Positions 25,268 through 30,936 of a DNA stretch of 30,936 nt are shown here, piece by piece. Origin of the DNA: UBA4572 sp049965515 (GTDB lineage Bacteria > Nitrospirota > Leptospirillia > Leptospirillales > Leptospirillaceae); NCBI GenBank assembly GCA_049965515.1, contig JBMFWG010000024.1:1-30936 (forward strand), written 5' to 3'. Within the stretch, counting starts at the first letter, position 1; every line of letters begins with the position of its first letter. Under the pieces are notes generated by a model that did no database searches, was not told the origin of the DNA, and saw only the letters and a program-made list of their open reading frames with translations. Made by a program: the position numbers and the translations under genes.

Positions 25268-25795
25268 TCATTGAGATGTGGTCGTATCGCTCACTGGATC
25301 CCGGTCAAATTTTCGAACCATAACAACGCCGTCTTCTTTGGGATTCTGATAGTACCCCTTCCGAATTCCTTCAATGGTAAACCCTAGGGAATAATAAAGA
25401 AATCTTGCGGCCCGATTGGACTCCCGAACCTCAAGGTAAGAGGCCGCCACCCCCTGCCTGTCGAGGTCGGACAAATAGGAGGCCAAAAGCTGCCGACCCA
25501 AGCCCCGCCTCCGATCTTCCGGTCTGACGTACAAAAGATGGATCTCGGCCTCGGAGTCGAGAATCCATCCCCCGACGATTCCGACAAGGGCCGCCTTGCC
25601 AGGATCCACAATGCCGGAAAATCGGCCGAGGCGACCCGAGGCGAATTCCGCCACGAGGGCCGGACCCGCCCCAAAAGACTGTCTGTCGTCGGAAGGCATC
25701 TCCCGGAGAAATTTTTCGACAACGGACGGCCAAACGCCTGTTGTCAGGTCGACAATACGGGGGGGGGACAGGGACGATGAGAGGTCCTCTCGCAT
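25268..25795 (-). CDS. rimI: GNAT N-acetyltransferase, probable RimI
   Basis: The 175-residue protein has a GNAT acetyl-CoA site (YVRPEDRRRGLGRQLL), then LEVRESNRAARFLYYSLGF and GYYQNPKEDGVVMVRKF, which match RimI, the ribosomal protein bS18 N-terminal acetyltransferase. Position after tsaB supports this. The frame is open to a GTG at 25921, but GGAG lies 7 bases before the ATG at 25795. A run of nine C on the coding strand (25759-25767) falls at residues 10-13, before the conserved domain. The 132-bp spacer to tsaB is highly structured. Another GNAT specificity cannot be ruled out. Confidence 0.82.
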   Translation of the reverse strand: MREDLSSSLSPPRIVDLTTGVWPSVVEKFLREMPSDDRQSFGAGPALVAEFASGRLGRFSGIVDPGKAALVGIVGGWILDSEAEIHLLYVRPEDRRRGLGRQLLASYLSDLDRQGVAASYLEVRESNRAARFLYYSLGFTIEGIRKGYYQNPKEDGVVMVRKFDRDPVSDTTTSQ

Positions 25796-25854
25796 GGCAA
25801 GACTCCGGGACTTTGGTGAGTGTTCGGCTCTGTTCCGGACAGGGGTTATCTTAT

Positions 25855-25913
25855 CCGTTAAGGAACGGTTCCTGCAAGGTCCTCTCTCTGACAAGCGGCA
25901 CAGGAACAGGACC
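25855..25913 (-). promoter_or_regulatory. Structured spacer with competing stems upstream of rimI
   Basis: On the minus strand, GGTCCT is followed at once by GTTCCTG, then 17 bases, AGGACC, TTG and CAGGAAC. Each of the first pair complements one of the second, in crossed order, so the RNA could form either hairpin or a tight pseudoknot. A small CCGTT/AACGG hairpin (25855-25868) follows. This lies in the 132-bp gap between tsaB and rimI. If the longer rimI start were used it would be coding. Confidence 0.45.
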
Positions 25914-25927
25914 CCTTCCACCTTTTT

Positions 25928-26626
25928 TCAGGAACATACGGAGTCTCTCCCATAAAGGAGGTCGGATGAAAGATTCAGGTCTTCTCCGGACATCTTGGCC
26001 GCAAAAGCCAGGGCTCCCATCACACACGCCGACGGGTGGAGCAGCAAGGGTGGCACAATCCGGGTCTCTGCCGGAGGGGAATGCGTCCCCAGATGAATGA
26101 TACCAGGACCCACAAGGGCCACCTTCCCGGGAGGCAGCTGCTCCAGTACCTTCCGGGGCGAAGCGGCCCGACCCGAAAAAATCTCGCCTGACGCTGACGA
26201 AGGGATCCGAACAGGATCCCCGTCCCCAGAAAGACGATAGAGGGCAGCATTGACCTCTCCCCTTCGGGCGTCGAGCAGGACCACAAGATGATCGGGACGG
26301 TCCGGCAAAAGAGTAACGCACTGACGGGCCAGTACATCAAAAGGGGAGATGGTCACATGAGGAACTTTCAGGGAAAAGGTCAGTCCCCGGACAAAAAGAT
26401 GGCCGACCCGGATGGAGGTATAGGTTCCGGGCCCCCGGGAAGAGGAGAGAAAGGCCAGGGACTCCGGGGAAACTCCCGCAGAGACAAGGACCGTTTCAAG
26501 GGCCGGAACAAGGACCTCGGAGGCTCCTCCCGGACGAAAGACTCTGAAGCAGGAGAGAGGGGAGGTCTCATTTAACAGGGCCAGATCGACCCATTCCGTG
26601 GAGGTCTCGACCGACAGGTGGATCAT
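25928..26626 (-). CDS. tsaB: tRNA threonylcarbamoyladenosine biosynthesis protein TsaB
   Basis: TsaB (YeaZ) is the inactive paralogue that pairs with TsaD to make the t6A modification at position 37 of ANN-reading tRNAs. The 232-residue protein has the ASKHA start LSVETSTEWVDLALL and the family block SSSRGPGTYTSIRVG (variant of GPGSFTGLRIG), then VVLLDARRGEVNAALY. It overlaps the radA stop as ATGA, with GGAG 8 bases before the ATG. The tsaB-rimI pairing is frequent in bacteria. Confidence 0.92.
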   Translation of the reverse strand: MIHLSVETSTEWVDLALLNETSPLSCFRVFRPGGASEVLVPALETVLVSAGVSPESLAFLSSSRGPGTYTSIRVGHLFVRGLTFSLKVPHVTISPFDVLARQCVTLLPDRPDHLVVLLDARRGEVNAALYRLSGDGDPVRIPSSASGEIFSGRAASPRKVLEQLPPGKVALVGPGIIHLGTHSPPAETRIVPPLLLHPSACVMGALAFAAKMSGEDLNLSSDLLYGRDSVCS

Positions 26627-28059
26627 CGGGGCTTCTCCAAGGAGGACGAGAATTTCTTCTCTATAGATTGGGGTTTTTCAAGAAAGGCCAGGGCCTGCCT
26701 CAGATCGCTCACCGGATGGTACACAATCCCCCGTGGCAAGGGGCGAGACTTTCCCGAGGGGAGAGCCGGACCCACCATATGGGAAAATCCCAGCCGGGCC
26801 GCCTCGGCCATCCGCTCGAGGATTCCGGGGATCCGCCGGACCTCTCCGGCCAGACCCACCTCCCCGACAACGACCCATCCAGCCGGCAGGACCAGCTCCC
26901 GGACACTCGAAACAACCCCCAGGGCAATTCCCAGATCCAGAGCCGTCTCTTCGATCTCCACTCCGCCCACGACGTTCAAATAAAGATCCATTCCCGAAAG
27001 ATCAAGGCCAATCCGTCGAACAAGAACCGCCGTGAGAAGAGCCAGGCGGTTGGAACTCACTCCCTGGGTCACCCGTCGCGGCATGGGAAGCGATGTCGGA
27101 GCCGCCAGGGCCTGTAGCTCCACCAGAATGGGCCGGGATCCCTCCATCCCGCAGACGACCGTTGAGCCAGGACGGCCAGGATCCCGCCCCTCAAGGAAGA
27201 AGGCGGAAGGGTTTGTCACCTCGACGAGTCCGCCTTCCTCCATCTCAAAAAGCCCGACCTCCTGGGTTGGGCCAAAACGGTTCTTGGCTGTCCTCAGAAT
27301 ACGGAGAGGCTGGCCCCGTTCGCCCTCGAGATAGAGAACCGTGTCCACAAGATGCTCCAGGACCCGAGGGCCGGCAATAGTTCCATCTTTCGTCACATGG
27401 CCGATCACAAGGGTGGTCACCCGGGAACGCTTGGCAAACTCGAGAAGTGTAGCGGCCGTCTCCCGTAGCTGAATTACAGAGCCGGCCGATTGGGTCCACT
27501 CGGGGAGGAAGACCGTCTGGATCGAATCGACAATGAGGATGTCAGGGGAGAGACGGGCCGCTTCGGCCAGGACAAGGGAGAGGTCGGTCTCCGGAAGCAG
27601 GTAAAGCCCGGATGTCTTTTTCTTGCCCGCCTCAAGACGATCGAACCGCATGCGAATCTGCTCCGGAGACTCTTCGCCACAGACAACCAGAACCGTCTTC
27701 TCCCGGGCAAGGTTGGCGACGGTCTGGAGAACGAGCGTCGACTTTCCAATGCCGGGATCCCCCCCAAGAAGGATAAAGGAGCCCGGAACTATCCCTCCCC
27801 CCAGCACACGATCAAACTCCGACAGGCCGGTGGAGCTCCGGGGGAGATCCCCGACCACCACCCCCGAAATGGGAACGGCCCGGGGAGAGCCGGTCCCCCC
27901 CACGGCCTCGCGCACATAGCGCTCGACCCGCCCTCCGGGGCTTTCCTCCGGAATAAGACCCTCCGGGGCCTCATGGCAGGAGGGACAGAATCCCATCCAC
28001 TTGGGGGAGCGGTATCCGCATGAGGGACAACGATATGATTCCTGATCCTTCTTTGCCAC
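26623..28059 (-). CDS. radA: DNA repair protein RadA
   Basis: RadA (Sms) is a RecA-related ATPase that drives branch migration in recombinational repair. It has an N-terminal zinc finger (Cys11, Cys14, Cys25, Cys28), Walker A GDPGIGKST (100-108), the RadA motif KNRFG (259-263) and a C-terminal Lon-protease-like domain ending in SGKSRPLPRG-type text. Length 478 is slightly above usual. The start is GTG with GGGAG upstream. It is the first gene of the minus-strand array and is divergent from panC with only 33 bp between the starts, so the two promoters must overlap. Confidence 0.95.
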   Translation of the reverse strand: MAKKDQESYRCPSCGYRSPKWMGFCPSCHEAPEGLIPEESPGGRVERYVREAVGGTGSPRAVPISGVVVGDLPRSSTGLSEFDRVLGGGIVPGSFILLGGDPGIGKSTLVLQTVANLAREKTVLVVCGEESPEQIRMRFDRLEAGKKKTSGLYLLPETDLSLVLAEAARLSPDILIVDSIQTVFLPEWTQSAGSVIQLRETAATLLEFAKRSRVTTLVIGHVTKDGTIAGPRVLEHLVDTVLYLEGERGQPLRILRTAKNRFGPTQEVGLFEMEEGGLVEVTNPSAFFLEGRDPGRPGSTVVCGMEGSRPILVELQALAAPTSLPMPRRVTQGVSSNRLALLTAVLVRRIGLDLSGMDLYLNVVGGVEIEETALDLGIALGVVSSVRELVLPAGWVVVGEVGLAGEVRRIPGILERMAEAARLGFSHMVGPALPSGKSRPLPRGIVYHPVSDLRQALAFLEKPQSIEKKFSSSLEKPR

Positions 28060-28076
28060 CCGATCTCCCTCAATTG

Positions 28077-28085
28077 TGTTACACT
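28077..28085 (+). promoter_or_regulatory. Extended -10 promoter for panC
   Basis: TGTTACACT fits an extended -10 box (TG, one base, TACACT). It ends 7 bases before the panC ATG, so transcription would start at about 28091-28093. No -35 at normal spacing is evident, as is common with extended -10 promoters. Confidence 0.5.
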
Positions 28086-28092
28086 GTGTTGC

Positions 28093-28959
28093 ATGCGTAT
28101 CGCACGTTCACTTGCCGAACTTCGGACATTTCTTCCCGCCTTCCGCCCGACACCCCTTTGCCTTGTACCGACCATGGGAGCCCTTCACGAGGGCCATGGG
28201 GCCTTGGTCGACAGGGGAAAGGCCGAGGGGGGGAGCGTCGCTGTCTCGATCTTTGTAAACCCGCTCCAGTTTGGTCCCGCCGAAGACCTTGAGCGCTATC
28301 CTCGCACCCCCGAACAGGACATCGACTTCCTAGAAAAAAGAGGGGCGGATTTGGTCTTTCTTCCGAAGGCCAGTGAGATGATTCCCCCGGAGGCCTCCAT
28401 CACCGTGAACCCGGGACCTGTGGGATCCCTCTATTGCGGGGCCTCACGTCCAGGCCATTTTGAAGGGGTTCTGACCATTGTGCTGAAGCTCTTCCATCTC
28501 TTCACCCCGGAGATCGCCATCTTCGGGGAGAAGGACCGTCAGCAGCTCTTCCTCATTGGCAAGATGGTCCAGGATCTCTCCCTCTCCGTAAGGGTGGTGG
28601 GGCACCCCACGGTCCGGGAAGGCGACGGTCTGGCCTTGAGCTCAAGAAACCGCTACCTGAGCCTCGATGAAAGGAAAAAAGCCGCCCTCTTTCCCCGACA
28701 CCTTTTGGAAACCCAACAGCGCTGGCAGGACTCTCCTCCTCAGACAGTCTCCGAGATCTCAGCCTTTCAGACGGCCCTTAACACGCGTCTCTCCCAGGAG
28801 GGGTTTGTCGTCGACTACCTGGCCTTTGTCGACCCGGGCACATTCCGTGAGATCTCCTCCCCTGTTCCCCGGCAGGTGCTTCTTCTCGCGGCAATCTTCC
28901 TGGGAAAGACCCGCCTGATCGACAACATCATGATCGATACGAGGGACTCCCGTGTATAG
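28093..28959 (+). CDS. panC: Pantothenate synthetase
   Basis: PanC joins pantoate and beta-alanine with ATP to form pantothenate, the precursor of CoA and of the ACP prosthetic group used by the fatty acid genes in this window. The nucleotide motif PTMGALHEGH is at residues 26-35, followed by FGEKDRQQLFLIGKMV and the SSRNRYLS block. Length (288) and the distance from start to PTMG are normal, so ATG 28093 is right. No Shine-Dalgarno precedes it, and the only promoter-like box sits directly upstream, which suggests a leaderless mRNA. Its end overlaps rsmI by 8 bases. Confidence 0.95.
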   Translation: MRIARSLAELRTFLPAFRPTPLCLVPTMGALHEGHGALVDRGKAEGGSVAVSIFVNPLQFGPAEDLERYPRTPEQDIDFLEKRGADLVFLPKASEMIPPEASITVNPGPVGSLYCGASRPGHFEGVLTIVLKLFHLFTPEIAIFGEKDRQQLFLIGKMVQDLSLSVRVVGHPTVREGDGLALSSRNRYLSLDERKKAALFPRHLLETQQRWQDSPPQTVSEISAFQTALNTRLSQEGFVVDYLAFVDPGTFREISSPVPRQVLLLAAIFLGKTRLIDNIMIDTRDSRV

Positions 28960-29818
28960 CCATCCCACGGGGGCCCTTTATGTGGTGGCCACCCCTATCG
29001 GGAATCTGAAGGATATCACACTCCGGGCTCTTGAGGTCTTGAAGAGAGTGCATTTTGTAGCCGCCGAAGATACTCGCGTTACCCGGTCCATGCTTGACCA
29101 CTATGGAATTGCTACCCCCTGCGCCTCCTACAACGAACACAACCGAACGGAAAAAACTCCTGTCTTTCTTCACCGGCTTGAAAAAGGCGAATCGATCGCC
29201 CTGGTCTCCGACGCTGGAACCCCTCTGGTCTCCGACCCCGGATCCTTTCTCGTCGAGGAGGTCCTTTCCCGGGGGCTTCCCGTCCATCCCGTTCCAGGAG
29301 CCTCGTCCCCCATCGCAGCCCTCAGCTGTTGCGGGTTGTTCCGAAGCGGATTTTATTTTGGGGGCTTTCTTCCAAGAAAACGAAACGAGATTCTGAAAAC
29401 AGCCGCCGACCTTTTTCGTCGTCCCGAGGCCCATGTTTTTTTTGAGTCGCCCAACCGAATTGAAAAAAGCCTGGAGATCATGCGGGAAGTTTTGGGAGAA
29501 GAACGTCGAGTGGCTGTCGTACGCGAGATCACAAAGCGTCACGAGACACTCTGCCGGGGAACGATCGGAGAGGTTCTTGATTGCCTCGGACGATCCCCGG
29601 TCAAAGGAGAAATTGTTCTTGTCATCGAAGGGGGGGAGGAGGACAGGACCCCAACCCCAGACGATCTCCCTCCTCAGGTTCTCCAGGCTCTTTCAGAGCT
29701 CTCTCTTCCCCCATCGGAAAAGGCGCGCTTCCTCTCCCGCGCCTTCGGTGTCGACAGAAAGTCCGCCTACCGTCTTCTGGAAAAACTTCCGGAAAGAGGC
29801 CAGAGAGGAGAGAGTTAG
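28952..29818 (+). CDS. rsmI: 16S rRNA (cytidine-1402 2'-O)-methyltransferase
   Basis: RsmI methylates the ribose of C1402 in the ribosomal P site. The tetrapyrrole-methylase-like fold is clear from VVATPIGNLKDIT, AAEDTRVTR, SDAGTPLVSDPG, VPGASSPIAAL and FFESPNRIEKS. A small C-terminal helical domain (KARFLSRAFGVDRKSAYRLL) is also usual. The 288-residue frame starts at GTG with GAGGGA upstream, overlapping the end of panC by 8 bases, so translation is coupled. Its TAG stop interlocks with the TAA of the convergent TusA-family gene. Confidence 0.95.
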   Translation: MYSHPTGALYVVATPIGNLKDITLRALEVLKRVHFVAAEDTRVTRSMLDHYGIATPCASYNEHNRTEKTPVFLHRLEKGESIALVSDAGTPLVSDPGSFLVEEVLSRGLPVHPVPGASSPIAALSCCGLFRSGFYFGGFLPRKRNEILKTAADLFRRPEAHVFFESPNRIEKSLEIMREVLGEERRVAVVREITKRHETLCRGTIGEVLDCLGRSPVKGEIVLVIEGGEEDRTPTPDDLPPQVLQALSELSLPPSEKARFLSRAFGVDRKSAYRLLEKLPERGQRGES

Positions 29819-30078
29819 GCCTTTCGTACAAGAATTTCGTAGAGCCCGTCAGGTCGAGGGGTTGTCCGGAGAAGGGCATGTCCTTCTTCCTGGACTGATC
29901 GGGGAACATTCGCAATAGGCTCCCCCGGATCAAGGACCACGGAAAGCGTCTGTCCGGATTCGAGCGTCTCAAGCTTGAGTTTCGTCTTGACGAAATTAAA
30001 GGGACATTTGACCCCTCTCAGATCGATCGTCGCATCTGCCGCCACCTCGCTCTCCCCGCCATTTTTCAACTCACTCAT
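29815..30078 (-). CDS. TusA-family sulfurtransferase-like protein
   Basis: The 87-residue protein has the TusA/SirA fold pattern: DLRGVKCPFNFVKTKLKLE with the active Cys, then LSVVLDPGEPIANVPRSVQEEGH. The usual CPxP motif reads CPFN here, a variant in which the Cys stays but the second Pro is lost. TusA relatives relay persulfide sulfur in tRNA thiolation, cofactor synthesis or sulfur oxidation; which applies here is unknown. The ATG at 30078 is 8 bases after AAGGAGG, whereas the ATG at 30084 is only two bases from it. The stop overlaps the rsmI stop tail to tail. Confidence 0.85.
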   Translation of the reverse strand: MSELKNGGESEVAADATIDLRGVKCPFNFVKTKLKLETLESGQTLSVVLDPGEPIANVPRSVQEEGHALLRTTPRPDGLYEILVRKA

Positions 30079-30130
30079 TGTCATATCCTCCTTGGATTCT
30101 CTTTATTGTCCGGTTGTATGAGCGGAACGC

Positions 30131-30796
30131 TCAAACTGTCTTTTTCCGTCTCTTGTGAGAAGGAAGTGTGGTCCACTTTCTTGATGACAGGATCGTGTTG
30201 ACACTGTCGAGATCAAAATGTTCGGGATCAAAGTCCTCGGGAAGCCACTCCTTCCATGAGGCGTATTCCTCGTCTTCTGGATCCTTGAGGATCTTCTGAA
30301 GATTTTCATATCCCCAAGCCCCTCCGCAATCCTCCGGAGGACAGGACCGAGCCCCTTTGAGACAGACAGGGGACATTCTCCCTTCTGCCGGAAGGATCTT
30401 TTCCAGCAACAGCTCGTGTTCCCATCCGTCTCCGAAGTCGTATTCATAGACGATCTTGCCCCTGGGGGAGAGACCGAGATCCTTGATTGTCACCGTTCCT
30501 TCATCAATGACTCCTTCCATATCCAACTCGGGATCACAAACGCCATACCGTCTCCCCTTGAAGCGGAATTCGTGCAAATGGCTGTTCCACCATCCCATGA
30601 CCTCCTGGATGACGTCGTGCAAGTCGGACAGGGAGATCCCTTCCGGCACCAGAAAACGCCTCCAGATCGGCGGTCGGATTCCTTTCAGCGTGATCTTGAA
30701 CTGAAGGAGGGATCCCTTCCCGGAACTCGTGTTTCCCTCGACCGTATTGCCGATCCCTTTCTCAGGCGGCACGTTCTTCCTCCTCTCCGACTCCAT
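30131..30796 (-). CDS. Plasmid pRiA4b ORF-3-like (IS1096 passenger-type) protein
   Basis: The 221-residue protein has the full domain of this family: LKGIRPPIWRRFLVPEGISLSDLH, VMGWWNSHLHEF, YEYDFGDGWEHELLLE, then ARSCPPEDCGGAWGYENL and FDPEHFDLDSVN. The domain occurs as a passenger of IS1096-type elements and on plasmids but also stands alone on chromosomes. Its biochemical role is unknown. Residues 1-30 are a variable charged lead. GAGGAG lies 7 bases before the ATG. No transposase is seen beside it. The 140 bp upstream (30797-30936) are AT-rich and likely hold its promoter. Confidence 0.88.
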   Translation of the reverse strand: MESERRKNVPPEKGIGNTVEGNTSSGKGSLLQFKITLKGIRPPIWRRFLVPEGISLSDLHDVIQEVMGWWNSHLHEFRFKGRRYGVCDPELDMEGVIDEGTVTIKDLGLSPRGKIVYEYDFGDGWEHELLLEKILPAEGRMSPVCLKGARSCPPEDCGGAWGYENLQKILKDPEDEEYASWKEWLPEDFDPEHFDLDSVNTILSSRKWTTLPSHKRRKKTV

Positions 30797-30936
30797 TTCT
30801 GGGCTCCTCAGAAAAATTTGTTGGTTAAAAATAGAGAATAAGAATAGATTGATCGATTTAAGACGTGAAGGAAGTGCATCCCGGTCCTTTTTTGAGATAA
30901 TGGGATTGACGAAGATCTCATTCTCAAAGAGAAGGG

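Noticed and set aside
4986..25767. Homopolymer tracts as sequencing errors
   Set aside because: The G/C runs of eight or nine in the lipoprotein gene, in tatC and in rimI keep those frames open with domain patterns intact on both sides, so I do not treat them as assembly faults.
1..30936. CRISPR array or defence island
   Set aside because: No spaced direct repeats or cas, restriction or toxin-antitoxin genes are visible; the only tandem repeat is the two-copy 13-mer.

Overview
The window looks like chromosomal DNA from a Gram-negative, moderately GC-rich bacterium: a Sec-lipoprotein and an outer-membrane barrel lie beside site-2 protease, fatty acid, isoprenoid and phospholipid genes. The gene order and protein style suggest a deep-branching lineage such as Nitrospirota (a Leptospirillum-like acidophile is my best guess). 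That placement is inference; no rRNA or species marker is present.

Layout. Positions 1-2216 are the accessory end: a broken IS5-type transposase, about 470 bp without a convincing gene, then an excisionase-like HTH gene and a tyrosine integrase running right up to the 3' end of a tRNA-Ala(CGC) at 2217-2292. This is the layout of an element integrated at a tRNA gene. Next come purM-purN (minus strand). On the plus strand follow an uncharacterised lipoprotein gene and a PorV/UPF0164-like barrel gene, closed by a 23-bp perfect-stem terminator that also serves the convergent operon.

Positions 6657-28059 are one nearly unbroken minus-strand array. In transcription order it runs radA, tsaB, rimI, DUF465, tatA/B-like, tatC, (185 bp gap), fhs, a 668-residue exported protein of unknown function, uppS, cdsA, dxr, rseP, ispG, proS, DUF177, rpmF, plsX, fabH, fabD, fabG, acpP, fabF, rnc. 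Many junctions are 1-4 base stop/start overlaps (ATGA, TGATG, GTGA, TTGA), so translational coupling is expected. Together the genes make the envelope: acyl chains (fab genes, plsX), CDP-diacylglycerol (cdsA), isoprenoid precursors and undecaprenyl diphosphate (dxr, ispG, uppS), plus regulated proteolysis (rseP) and protein export (tat). One-carbon supply (fhs) and translation genes (proS, rpmF, rimI, tsaB, rnc) are interleaved.

Positions 28093-29818 carry panC and rsmI on the plus strand. A TusA-family gene then converges with an interlocked stop codon, and a pRiA4b ORF-3-type gene follows near the right edge. GTG and TTG starts are frequent (purM, rpmF, proS, rseP, dxr, fhs, the 668-residue gene, tatC, radA, rsmI), so I chose starts from Shine-Dalgarno spacing where possible.

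The parts most worth a second look are the HTH/integrase junction with an in-frame A7 slippery heptamer, the integrase-tRNA junction, the 668-residue exported protein, a prolyl-tRNA synthetase without its editing insertion, the structured tsaB-rimI spacer, the fabG-acpP hairpin, and a panC gene that looks leaderless. I saw no CRISPR array, prophage structural genes or defence system.
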